Below are positions 24,108 through 32,171 of a DNA stretch of 64,000 nucleotides, one piece after another. The stretch's first letter is position 1. Each line of letters begins with the position of its first letter. The translations under genes were made by a program, and so were the position numbers. Source of the DNA: 54-19 sp038210655 (GTDB lineage Bacteria > Chloroflexota > Chloroflexia > Chloroheliales > Chloroheliaceae); the NCBI GenBank assembly GCA_038210655.1, contig JBBQWM010000002.1, positions 1-64,000 on the forward strand, read 5' to 3'. Under the pieces are notes generated by a model. That model saw only the letters and a program-made list of their open reading frames with translations, made no database searches and was not told the origin of the DNA.

Positions 24108-25040
24108 CTAAACTTTCTGCACTATCGTGCGGCCAAATATACCGGTTGGTTTTACCGCCAATACCACAATCAATAAGACGAAGGTCAACGCCCGATAGAG
24201 GTCGATCCCAAAGTTGGAAGTACCCAGGTAGAGGTAGTTTTGGATTAGTTGCTCGGTCAGGCTGTAGAGGACGGCGGCAATGGCGATGCCCATCAGGTTA
24301 TCCAACCCGCCGATAATAGCGACCGCAAAGGCGGCAATCCCAAAGCCCGTCCCGGTTTCTGGCCCCATCCCGCCGATCACCGGGGTCAGGGCCAACCCAC
24401 CAATTGCCGCCAACCCGCCGCACAGCGCAAAAGCGAACATCTTGACGAAGTTGACGTTGATACCCATCAACCCGGCGGCAGTCGGATTAAACGCGACCGC
24501 CCGCACCGATTTGCCCAGCATAGTACGGGTAAAGAAAAGCTGGAGCAACACAATAATCGTCAGCGTTAACCCCATATTAAAGAATTTTTGCCAGTCTACA
24601 TTTTGTCCGGCAATGGTGACACTGCCCGTAACTACCGGGTCAAGCCGATTTTGCTGGCTGCCGATAAAGTTTTCTACTATGTTACGCAAAAGTATGGCGA
24701 TGGCGACCGTACTCATAATCCAACTGACCGAGAGGCCGGTCGAGAAGGGCCGCATTACAAACCGTTCGAGTAGCACCCCCAACCCGGCCATAACCAGAAC
24801 CGCTACGATATAGCCGACCCAAAGAGGCCACAAAGGACGTTGCAAAGAGGTTAACGCGCCATCATTTTCCCAATTCATGACCAGAAAGATACCGATCATG
24901 CTGCCGAGCATTACAAATTCGCCCTGGGCGAAGTTGAGCGTCTCGGTTGTTACAAACGTCAGGCTAAAGCCGAAGGCGATCAAAGCATAGATCGAAGCGT
25001 TCGACAAAGCACTGATTAAACATTGAATCAGGGTTTCCAT
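24108..25040 (-). CDS. livH: Branched-chain amino acid ABC transporter permease LivH
   Basis: A 310-residue integral membrane protein with about eight spans. LivH hallmarks: N-terminal LISALSNASIYALIAFGFSLTF, TTETLNFAQGEFVMLGSM, the cytoplasmic loop GKSVRAVAFNPTAAGLMGINVNF (EAA-like contact with the ATPases), and GGLDNLMG near the end. It pairs with the LivM half of the downstream fusion to form the transmembrane channel. The next gene starts directly at its stop codon. Confidence 0.92.
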   Translation of the reverse strand: METLIQCLISALSNASIYALIAFGFSLTFVTTETLNFAQGEFVMLGSMIGIFLVMNWENDGALTSLQRPLWPLWVGYIVAVLVMAGLGVLLERFVMRPFSTGLSVSWIMSTVAIAILLRNIVENFIGSQQNRLDPVVTGSVTIAGQNVDWQKFFNMGLTLTIIVLLQLFFTRTMLGKSVRAVAFNPTAAGLMGINVNFVKMFAFALCGGLAAIGGLALTPVIGGMGPETGTGFGIAAFAVAIIGGLDNLMGIAIAAVLYSLTEQLIQNYLYLGTSNFGIDLYRALTFVLLIVVLAVKPTGIFGRTIVQKV

Positions 25041-25323
25041 AAATCTCTCAAATCCCCCTCAAAATATCGTATACAACTGGGCTGCCCACTTTGGCAGCCA
25101 TTGGGTAATTTTTGTGATCGATGCTATAAGCGAACAAAACCCCAATCCATTGGTGAATTGTAGCAACCTTATTTGCGACTACCCAGATTTGATTTACGCA
25201 GTGTAAGTTGTCGTTAAAAACCAGATTTCCCCGGTCATTCACGGCGGGCTATCCCACCGTAAACCGCCAAAATCGCTCTTATTCTATTTAAATTCGGACT
25301 AAATGCGAATGTTATACCAAACG

Positions 25324-25351
25324 AGAGTAGTCCCTTTTCAGAGACTACTCT
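25324..25351 (-). terminator. Hairpin after the substrate-binding protein gene
   Basis: AGAGTAGTC / GACTACTCT, a 9-bp stem with a 10-nt loop, starts 12 bases after the stop of the binding-protein gene and is followed by only a short T-run. It could be a partial terminator or a processing/stability hairpin that sets higher expression of the binding protein than of the permeases downstream. The rest of 25041-25363 shows no gene. Confidence 0.45.
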
Positions 25352-25363
25352 TACACCAGTGTG

Positions 25364-26629
25364 CTACTTATTTTCGAGCCTTACCAGTTTGTTATCTTTC
25401 CAGACCGTAAAGAAGAAATCTTTGTCGGTAAAAGCATCCTGGGTCGGAGTGGCGAACGGTTTGTCGTATTTCTTGATGATGCCATCGTAGGAACCAAAGC
25501 CCGCCATAGCCGCCCGCAATTTCTCGCGGTCGTCGGCAGCCCCCGGTTGCTTCAAGGCTTCACCCAAAATCCGCATCAAGTCGTAAGACTGAGCCGTGCC
25601 ACTGGGGAAGTCCACCCGCTCTGTCTTATACTCAGCCTTGTAGCGGTTGATAAATTCCACCTGCTTGGGGTTGGTGGTATCGACCGAGAAGCTCTGAGCT
25701 ACCAAAGTTCCAGCCTCGGCCCCGTTGGCTATGGTGCTAAACTCTGGCATCGACAGACCCCACGAACCGACCATCTGGAAGTCGCTGTTTAACTCCTTCA
25801 TGGCCTTTTTGATGTTGCCTGCCGCTGGGCCAAGACCCCAGTTGATTACCACATCGGGGGCTGCTTCCTTGAGCCGGTTAATCATCGGCTTCATGTCGTC
25901 GGGAGTACCGGCGACTTTGTAAGCGATAGGGTCAAGGGCCAACGTGATATTCTTCTCTTTGAAGCGGGCCAACAGATCGTCCCGACCGAGCGTACCATAA
26001 CCGCTATCATCGTGGATTACCGCGATTTTCTTATACTTGCTGGTGACGTAATCGGCTACGAACTTGGTCTGGTAGCGGTCTACCATCGAAAGCCGGAAGA
26101 TAAAGCTTGGGCTACCCGGTTCTTCAGTGACCTTCGTACCGGTCGTCACCGGGACTAGCCAAGGGGTTTTGGATTGCTGGACAATCGGCGCCTGAACGAC
26201 ACCCACAGCAGTATTAGCAGTTCCAAAGACCGCCAGCACTTTCTCTTTGTCGATCAAGTCTTTGATGTTGGTTACACCTTCGTTGGGGGTAGCTTTGTCG
26301 TCGCGCTCGATCAGCACGATTTTGCGACCGTTGATACCACCGGCCTTGTTAATATCATCGACGGCCAGGGTTGCGCCGCGTTTGATCGAAAGTCCCAGGC
26401 TGGCACTACCGCCGGTAAAAGGCCCCATCAGGCCAATTCGGATGTCCCCTCCCCCAGAGGTGGAAGCGGCAGCGGCGGTCGTCGCGGCGGCAGCAGTCGT
26501 GGCGGCGGCAGTCGTGGTGGCAACCGTCGCGGGAACAGCGGTGTCGGCACTAGGCCCACAAGCCGATAACAGGATGGTAGTGAAAACTGACAACACTACC
26601 AAAAGACTAATGCGGGTGCGTTTAATCAT
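25364..26629 (-). CDS. Branched-chain amino acid type ABC transporter substrate-binding lipoprotein
   Basis: A 421-residue protein of the LivJ/LivK (Peripla_BP_6) family. A lipoprotein signal peptide ends in the lipobox LLSAC (Cys about residue 24). A Thr/Ala-rich linker (about 30-60) then leads to the two-lobe binding domain starting DIRIGLMGPFTGGSASLG. Conserved segments include INGRKIVLIERDDKATPNEGV and KIAVIHDDSGYGTLGRDD. It captures amino acids, amides or related ligands at the membrane surface for LivHMGF. AAGGAGGAG precedes ATG 26629. It is first in the operon. Confidence 0.9.
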   Translation of the reverse strand: MIKRTRISLLVVLSVFTTILLSACGPSADTAVPATVATTTAAATTAAAATTAAAASTSGGGDIRIGLMGPFTGGSASLGLSIKRGATLAVDDINKAGGINGRKIVLIERDDKATPNEGVTNIKDLIDKEKVLAVFGTANTAVGVVQAPIVQQSKTPWLVPVTTGTKVTEEPGSPSFIFRLSMVDRYQTKFVADYVTSKYKKIAVIHDDSGYGTLGRDDLLARFKEKNITLALDPIAYKVAGTPDDMKPMINRLKEAAPDVVINWGLGPAAGNIKKAMKELNSDFQMVGSWGLSMPEFSTIANGAEAGTLVAQSFSVDTTNPKQVEFINRYKAEYKTERVDFPSGTAQSYDLMRILGEALKQPGAADDREKLRAAMAGFGSYDGIIKKYDKPFATPTQDAFTDKDFFFTVWKDNKLVRLENK

Positions 26630-27077
26630 AACGCTTTTTCTCCTCCTTGAGTCACTTCACGTAGTTCAACACACTCAAACTCTATATGCCCGGCCCGGCC
26701 AACTAAAAATCAGCCCGGTCAGTCATAATTTTTGCTTGTTAATAAACCTTGCAACCTAAACAGATTGTATAATAGCTTAATAACTTCTGATTACCTCTTT
26801 GTAGGCGAAGTATCCGAACAAGTATGCTCTGAACAAGGTCACTACAAAGCAATCTAGCCTCAATTGTTAGGCTATTTGGCTTTGGGAAAAAATTTACTAC
26901 AAGCTTATACAGTTGAAATCTGCGCCAGCCGATAGACTGCTTTTGATCTCTGTACAAACCTGATGCGTGAGAAAGTTGACTTGATTGTATCAAGCTATGT
27001 AAAGTTGTCAAGCTGACTGCGTTGTTAATCGACTTTTAACACTTTACTAATGCTAGGAGTGCAGACCGACATCTAGC
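26630..27077. other. Gene-free region upstream of the liv operon
   Basis: AT-rich; it should hold the liv operon promoter, but I could not identify a convincing -35/-10 pair. No gene or hairpin repeat is supported. Confidence 0.4.
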
Positions 27078-27782
27078 TTAATCCTCGGTTTCGACCTCGC
27101 CGATTCTTAAATGGGCGATCTCGTTGAGCGAAACTAGGCTGGATTGCCGGTCTTGCCAGCGTATAATACTGACGGAGGTGTTGTAGATGGGGAAAAAGAA
27201 ATCGCGTTCCAGGCCAAGCAGTTCGGCGGCATAAGCGTTGATAACTCCGCCGTGCGAAAAAATCGCCACCCTTTGCCCTGGATGGCGACTGCCAATTTGT
27301 CCGATGACCTTTAGGACGCGCTCTCGAAAGGGGGCGCTGGCCTCGCTGCCCGCTATCGCCGACCACTTGCCGACCTGTCCCGCCCGCTGGATAATTTCGT
27401 CCATCCGAGCGCGGAGGGCCGCACTCGTCGCTGCCGGTTCGTCGGCTGGGCCTGGCCCAGCAAGGTCCATATTCAGACGTACTTCGCGCAATTCCGCTTC
27501 GGTCACGACCGGCATTTGTAGGATTTGGGCCAAAGGTGCGGCAGTCTCCTGACAGCGCCGGAGTGGGCTGCTATAAAGCGCATCAAAGGTCACGCTACTT
27601 AGCCACTTGCCCAGCGCCTGGGCCTGTCGTTGTCCAAGCTCGCTAAGAGGCTGACTATCGTAGCCGCCACCCGGTATAACCGTTTCCGCCCCCGGCAAAG
27701 CATCTCCATGCCGGATCAAATAAAGTTCGGTTGCACCCTGCTTACGGCTCAAAAGCGGGTTGAGAGTCAGTTTTTCAGACAT
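27078..27782 (-). CDS. Histidine phosphatase family protein (phosphoglycerate mutase-like)
   Basis: A 234-residue protein from the chosen start. The catalytic motif LIRHGDAL follows ATELY (phosphohistidine His), with SPLRRCQETAAPL (second Arg), EAELREVRLNMDL (catalytic acid region) and VAIFSHGGVINAYAAELL (second His). It should hydrolyse or transfer phosphate on a small metabolite; the substrate is unknown. ATG 27782 is chosen over the upstream frame start because GGAG lies five bases before it. Confidence 0.88.
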   Translation of the reverse strand: MSEKLTLNPLLSRKQGATELYLIRHGDALPGAETVIPGGGYDSQPLSELGQRQAQALGKWLSSVTFDALYSSPLRRCQETAAPLAQILQMPVVTEAELREVRLNMDLAGPGPADEPAATSAALRARMDEIIQRAGQVGKWSAIAGSEASAPFRERVLKVIGQIGSRHPGQRVAIFSHGGVINAYAAELLGLERDFFFPIYNTSVSIIRWQDRQSSLVSLNEIAHLRIGEVETED

Positions 27783-27833
27783 ACATCTCCTGGCAAGTTT
27801 TAAGAAAATTAACCACAAACTTTTTGGAACTAT

Positions 27834-28016
27834 TCACCGCAGAGACGCAGAGAAAAGCTGGAATTTAGTACTTACTCTCTTTGGGCGACCACACAGGGTC
27901 GCACCCTACAACCGATTTTGGTAGGGGCGACTAATTCAATATTATACGTTGCTCAACCAACATAGCAGTCGCCCCCTACAACGAATTTTTGGTAGGGGCG
28001 ACCCTTGTGGTCGCCC
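27834..28016. repeat. Intergenic repeat cluster (CACCGCAGAGACGCAGAG and GGGCGACC families)
   Basis: CACCGCAGAGACGCAGAG starts near 27835. Then GGGCGACCACACAGGGTCGC (27893-27912) and two further GGTAGGGGCGAC...CGCCC units run to 28016, forming inverted and direct copies. Related copies are at 19978-20090, 51061-51136 and 57555-57590. Confidence 0.75.
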
Positions 28017-28038
28017 AATGTGAGCAGTTACCAGACTT

Positions 28039-29088
28039 TTAGCTATCTGCTGAGTGGCAGACCTGAAGGGCGCGACGGGCTAAAGATGGTACACCTTCTT
28101 CGAGCAGGGCATAGAACTGATCGTCGGTTGTACCGGCCTTAAAGCGGTTGTAGTTCCCTTCCAGCAAGATCGCCAGCTTCCAGATTGCCAACGCTTCGTA
28201 AAAAGCCAGGTTGCGTACCGGGCGACCGCTCAATTCTTCGTAACGGGCGGCGACCTGAGCGCGGGTTGGAAAGCCGGATTGCTCGGTGACATCGGCCAGT
28301 TCGGAAGTGACGGCGGCGGGTGGATCGCCTGCTTGTCGCCAGTGCGAGATCAAGTAGCCCAGGTCGGCTAACGGGTCGCCGATAGTCGCCATTTCCCAGT
28401 CCAACACCGCCAGCACCCGCGCCGGACGCTCCGAGGCATAAATCACGTTATCAATTCGATAGTCGCCATGCACGACGGTCGTCTCCGGCGAGGCAGGTAA
28501 ATGCTCGCGTAGCCAGACCGTGACGGCATCCAGGTCGGGCAGGTCGCGCTGGCGTGATTTATCAAGCTGACCGCTCCAGCGTTTAACCTGACGTTCCAAA
28601 TAGCCTTCCGGCTTACCGATCTTATCCAGTCCAACCTCGCGCCAATCGACCGCATGAAGTTTAACCAGAGTTTTGATTAGCGCGTCGGCGAGTTCGGCCC
28701 GCCCTTCTGGGTTGGCAAAATTGGGCGGGACGGTACTACGGATAACTACCCCCGGTACATAGTTCATTAAATAGAAGGGCGCACCGATTATGCTTTCGTC
28801 GGTGCAGTGTAAAATCGGCTGCGGCACGGGTAGTTCGGTCTTTATCAACGCGCTAATCAAGGCATATTCGCGCCCGACATCGTGGGCGGTCGGTAAGAGC
28901 GGGCCACGTGGCGGGCGGCGCAAAACCCAGCTTTCGTCCGCCCCGCGCCGGATGATAAAAGTTTCGTTGGAATGACCGCCCGCCACTCGCTCGATATTGA
29001 GCGGAGTCGCAGCATTTGGCCCCGGCAATTGTTCGGCCAGATAACGTGCTAAATTCACCTCGTCAACGAGGGGCGGAAGATTGGTCAT
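28039..29088 (-). CDS. APH/ACAD10-like phosphotransferase family protein
   Basis: A 349-residue aminoglycoside-phosphotransferase-fold kinase. Motifs: nucleotide-binding GGHSNETFII and WVLRRPP (ATP Lys region), catalytic loop VVHGDYRIDNVIY (Brenner motif HGDxxxDN) and metal-binding LDWEMATIGDPLADLGYL. The closest type is the N-terminal kinase-like domain of ACAD10/11 and bacterial relatives, linked in other organisms to hydroxyacyl-CoA phosphorylation; drug resistance is not implied. ATG 29088. Confidence 0.87.
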   Translation of the reverse strand: MTNLPPLVDEVNLARYLAEQLPGPNAATPLNIERVAGGHSNETFIIRRGADESWVLRRPPRGPLLPTAHDVGREYALISALIKTELPVPQPILHCTDESIIGAPFYLMNYVPGVVIRSTVPPNFANPEGRAELADALIKTLVKLHAVDWREVGLDKIGKPEGYLERQVKRWSGQLDKSRQRDLPDLDAVTVWLREHLPASPETTVVHGDYRIDNVIYASERPARVLAVLDWEMATIGDPLADLGYLISHWRQAGDPPAAVTSELADVTEQSGFPTRAQVAARYEELSGRPVRNLAFYEALAIWKLAILLEGNYNRFKAGTTDDQFYALLEEGVPSLARRALQVCHSADS

Positions 29089-29223
29089 AGTTTTACTTTC
29101 CCTATCCTGAAAGAGCTTCTTTGCTTTTTAGCTACGTGCTTTCTGAGCGGTATTTTGCGGTAGTTAAGCCAGATTGTCAAGGCAGAAAAATAAGCAACTT
29201 TACTATCACATGCCAAAATTCGT

Positions 29224-29721
29224 TTAACCTTGTAATAGGTCGTACACCTTTTGATCGTAGATAACAACGATAAGTTGGTCAAAATCAGGCAAATGTAATT
29301 CTAGTTCATTTCGCATAACCTCATAGGCAGATTGAGGGGCTAGTCCGCCGCTCCCGGTTCCCAGCAAAGGAAAAGCGATTCGCTTTAGCTGCTGTTCGGT
29401 AGCCAGTTGCAAGGCGTTTTGGGTTCCCAGCCGAATCATTTCGAGGCTCGAACGACCCAGCAGACCAATTGCTGCGACATGAATAATTGCCCGGTAAGGT
29501 AGTTTCCCGGCCCCGGTCAGTACCGCATGGCCCGGTTTTAATGGCCCGTACTTTTGAACTTCGTCGAAAACGGAATGGCCTGCGACCTCTTTCAACCTAG
29601 CCGACACACCATGCGGCCTTAATAGCCGCCAGGGTAGCAAGTTGCGGTTCCAGGGATTGACAATAGCCTCAGCTTCTATGCTGACTAGATCACCCTGTTT
29701 TAGGTAGACCTGGGAAGCCAC
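29224..29721 (-). CDS. Macro domain (Appr-1-p processing) protein
   Basis: A 165-residue stand-alone macro domain. VYLKQGDLVSIEAEAIVNPWN matches the strand entering the ADP-ribose pocket; GHAVLTGAGKLPYRAIIHVAAIG and IAFPLLGTGSGGL form the phosphate-binding loops. The usual VNAAN-type Asn motif reads VNPWN here, so binding may differ. It likely binds or hydrolyses ADP-ribose or O-acetyl-ADP-ribose. It starts at GTG 29721 with AGGAG upstream, 15 bases after the HEAT-repeat gene, so it is in the purQ transcription unit. Confidence 0.85.
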   Translation of the reverse strand: MASQVYLKQGDLVSIEAEAIVNPWNRNLLPWRLLRPHGVSARLKEVAGHSVFDEVQKYGPLKPGHAVLTGAGKLPYRAIIHVAAIGLLGRSSLEMIRLGTQNALQLATEQQLKRIAFPLLGTGSGGLAPQSAYEVMRNELELHLPDFDQLIVVIYDQKVYDLLQG

Positions 29722-29736
29722 TCTAATTCTCCTGGT

Positions 29737-30636
29737 TTAGCGTTTAGCTTTCTGTTCGGTGATGCCCAATGCTTCTTGCAAAATTTTGGTTCTGGTCGGA
29801 TCTTTGGTGGAAGCCAGCAACTTTTTCAAGTCGTCTTGCTGTTTGCGGGCCACCAGGTCGATCACTAGATAGCGATAAAGATTTAGCAGCCGGGTTTCAG
29901 CCAGGAAATCAAAGATAAAGCCGGTATATTTGGCGTTGTCCGGGTGGGTCAGCAATAGATCAAACAGGCCGAGCAGCATAATTTCGTCGTTGCTATCTTC
30001 ATAGCGGTCGATCAGCGTCGGAAGCAACGAGGAGGGCAACCGGGTCAGGCTCCGCAGACATTCGCCGACCACCTCCGGCCTGCTTTCACCCTCGCGGATA
30101 GCGTAGGCATAGAGCGGCAAGTACTGGCCCTGGGTAGCCAGCACCTTTGCGGCGGTCACTGCCGGTTCGCCCGACATTTTAGAGGTCTGCGGGTCGATCA
30201 ACAGGCGGGTGGCGTAATACCCGGCCAGCGTTTCCTCAATCTCGTTGAGAGTCACAAGCCCAATTGCCCGCAATCCTATCGCGACTTCGCCCCGACCGGG
30301 CGGTAAATATTCGTAAGTCGAAACTGCTCTTTCCAGCAGAGGAATATCCTCGACCCGCGCCAGAGGTTGCAAGGCTTGTAGAATTGCAACCCGCAAATAG
30401 CAACCGGGATCAAGTTTGGTTCCGTCGCTATCATAATAACGGTATCTTTCGAGCAACACTGGTCGAGCTTTTGGTTCTGCCACCTCGGTTATAATAGCGA
30501 GGGCGGCCTGTAGCAACTCAAGATGGCTTTCGGTCTTGACCAGTTGCAGGGCGTACTCAAGCTGCTCGGCGGGCGTATCGGCTAGTTGGCGTAGCTGGGC
30601 GATTTTGTCGGTTGGCTGGCTGCGTGCTTTTGGCAT
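29737..30636 (-). CDS. HEAT-repeat-like protein, function unknown
   Basis: A 299-residue all-helical protein. Repeats of about 35-40 residues resemble HEAT/PBS-lyase units (for example AIITEVAEPKARPVLLERY, VAILQALQPLARVEDIPLLERAV). It has no signal peptide or membrane span. It lies 11 bases after purQ and 15 before the macro gene, so it is probably co-expressed with purine synthesis; HEAT proteins usually serve as binding scaffolds. GAGGTAACA precedes ATG 30636. Confidence 0.6.
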   Translation of the reverse strand: MPKARSQPTDKIAQLRQLADTPAEQLEYALQLVKTESHLELLQAALAIITEVAEPKARPVLLERYRYYDSDGTKLDPGCYLRVAILQALQPLARVEDIPLLERAVSTYEYLPPGRGEVAIGLRAIGLVTLNEIEETLAGYYATRLLIDPQTSKMSGEPAVTAAKVLATQGQYLPLYAYAIREGESRPEVVGECLRSLTRLPSSLLPTLIDRYEDSNDEIMLLGLFDLLLTHPDNAKYTGFIFDFLAETRLLNLYRYLVIDLVARKQQDDLKKLLASTKDPTRTKILQEALGITEQKAKR

Positions 30637-30647
30637 TGTTACCTCGG

Positions 30648-31406
30648 CTAAAGTTCGCGCCCGGCGTATTCGACCGCATTGCGGAATATTTTCAGGCCGT
30701 CACCCTCCCCGGTAGTACCTCGACGGGTCCAATGGGGGTGCTGCCAGGCTGAGACATAATTTTCGGGGTGCGGCATCAGACCCAGCACTGTCCCACTCAG
30801 ATTGGTTACGCCCGCAATATTATCGACCGAGCCATTGGGGTTCCAGGGGTAGGGGGCGTTGGTGTTGCCGTCGGGGTCTGCATAGCGCAAGGCTACCAGG
30901 CTTTCTCCCGCGCCACCCTGACCCAATTCGACCCGCCCCTCACCATGCGCGACCGGCACATACATCCACTCGATGTTGCGCAGGAAGATCGAGTTGGTAC
31001 CCTCGTTTTTCAACAGCGTCCAACGGCACTCGAATTTGCCGGAACGGTTGGGCTGCAAAGTCAAATCGCCAAATAGCCCGGCCTTCGCCAGTACTTGAAA
31101 GCCGTTGCAAATCCCCAGCACTGGCCTGCCAGAAGCTACAAACCGCCCAAACGGTTCTTTGAGCCGGAACAGCAGTTCGTTCGCCAGCAATTTGCCCGCC
31201 CCCAAATCGTCACCATAGGCAAAGCCGCCCGGCAGCGCCAGAATCGCATATTGGTCGAGCTTGTCCGCCACGCCCGGCCCGGCTAATTCATTAATATGGC
31301 GTATATCGGCTTCGGCCCCGGCCATCTCCCAGGCCGTCACCATATCGGCCTCTCGGTTGGTTCCGGCGGTGCGTAGCACCAGCACCTTTACTTTTTTTAT
31401 CTGCAT
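30648..31406 (-). CDS. purQ: Phosphoribosylformylglycinamidine synthase subunit PurQ
   Basis: A 252-residue class I glutamine amidotransferase that supplies ammonia to PurL in step 4 of purine synthesis. The nucleophile Cys is in PVLGICNGFQVLAKAGLF; the oxyanion and start region is VLVLRTAGTNREADM; the catalytic His/Glu are in VLGLMPHPENYVSAW, with VAHGEGR upstream. Its length fits bacterial PurQ. A two-gene DUF433 toxin-antitoxin-like module separates it from purL. Confidence 0.95.
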   Translation of the reverse strand: MQIKKVKVLVLRTAGTNREADMVTAWEMAGAEADIRHINELAGPGVADKLDQYAILALPGGFAYGDDLGAGKLLANELLFRLKEPFGRFVASGRPVLGICNGFQVLAKAGLFGDLTLQPNRSGKFECRWTLLKNEGTNSIFLRNIEWMYVPVAHGEGRVELGQGGAGESLVALRYADPDGNTNAPYPWNPNGSVDNIAGVTNLSGTVLGLMPHPENYVSAWQHPHWTRRGTTGEGDGLKIFRNAVEYAGREL

Positions 31407-31423
31407 TTTGCCTTTATTATTCT

Positions 31424-31834
31424 TTATCCGCTTTCAGCCCAATTTATTTTACGCATTTGCCCGTCGCCGATTTGCCAGTAATCCACCTGCACGGTACTAA
31501 CCCGCACGACCTTGCCCATTCTTAGAGCTTTGGTGCGAAATTCGGGCAGTTTCAGCAGCCGACGCAACAGGTCAGGTATTAAATATTGCTCCTTGCTTTG
31601 CAAAGGAAAGTAGATAAGACAATATCGAGTATCGCGTAAACCTCTATTCCAAAAAGCATCATCAATTGTTACAAAAGTCGGTTGCCTCAACTGACATAAG
31701 AGAGACGGAACTCTCTCATCTTTAATAACCTGACCCGGATGTAACTTTCCTAAACGTTGAACGGTTGTCCAGCGTTTGATTGGTTCCAACACTTTGTCTT
31801 CGTAAATATGGTCATCCAGGATGATTTGGGTCAT
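31424..31834 (-). CDS. Putative toxin (PIN-like/DUF5615-type) of DUF433 pair
   Basis: A 136-residue protein translated from ATG 31834, which overlaps the upstream DUF433 stop (ATGA). Residues ILDDHIYEDKVL, FVTIDDAFWNRGLRDTRYCLIYFPL and LLRRLLKLPEF recall the Asp-rich PIN-like DUF5615 partner that commonly follows DUF433 genes, but the family match is loose. If so, it would be an RNA-cleaving toxin held by the DUF433 protein. It lies 17 bp ahead of purQ in the same orientation. Confidence 0.6.
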   Translation of the reverse strand: MTQIILDDHIYEDKVLEPIKRWTTVQRLGKLHPGQVIKDERVPSLLCQLRQPTFVTIDDAFWNRGLRDTRYCLIYFPLQSKEQYLIPDLLRRLLKLPEFRTKALRMGKVVRVSTVQVDYWQIGDGQMRKINWAESG

Positions 31835-32088
31835 GAAGCAACTTGGACTACAGCTGCTTCAAGGTTGCCATGTTTTTCTTTTAGAGCCTGCACAGCCAGA
31901 TCAACCGCTTCTTCGATTGCTTCCCGGTTTATTTCAGGCCAGCTACTATTTAGTTTTTCCATCGGTTCTCCGACTGACAAGAAATAGAGTACGGTATCGA
32001 CCGGGACGCGCGTTCCCTTGAAGGTTAGCTGTCCGTGACAAATTTCGGGGTCGATTACCAGATATTTACCGATTTCTATGCGTTCCAT
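31831..32088 (-). CDS. DUF433 antitoxin-like protein
   Basis: An 85-residue DUF433 protein: IVIDPEICHGQLTFKGTRVPVDTVL-type signature (seen as LVIDPEICHGQLTFKGTRV) and a helix-turn-helix-like C-terminus with NREAIEEAVDLAVQAL. DUF433 proteins typically precede PIN-like toxins. AGGAGGTACGGA before ATG 32088 is strong, and the stop overlaps the next gene. The pair is located between purL (83 bp away) and purQ. Confidence 0.8.
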   Translation of the reverse strand: MERIEIGKYLVIDPEICHGQLTFKGTRVPVDTVLYFLSVGEPMEKLNSSWPEINREAIEEAVDLAVQALKEKHGNLEAAVVQVAS

Positions 32089-32171
32089 TCCGTACCTCCT
32101 GCTTTACCGCTTATTCGGCATTGACGGCTACCCTAATAATTATACCAGAAGGGTAGCCTTAGTTGCCTAAA

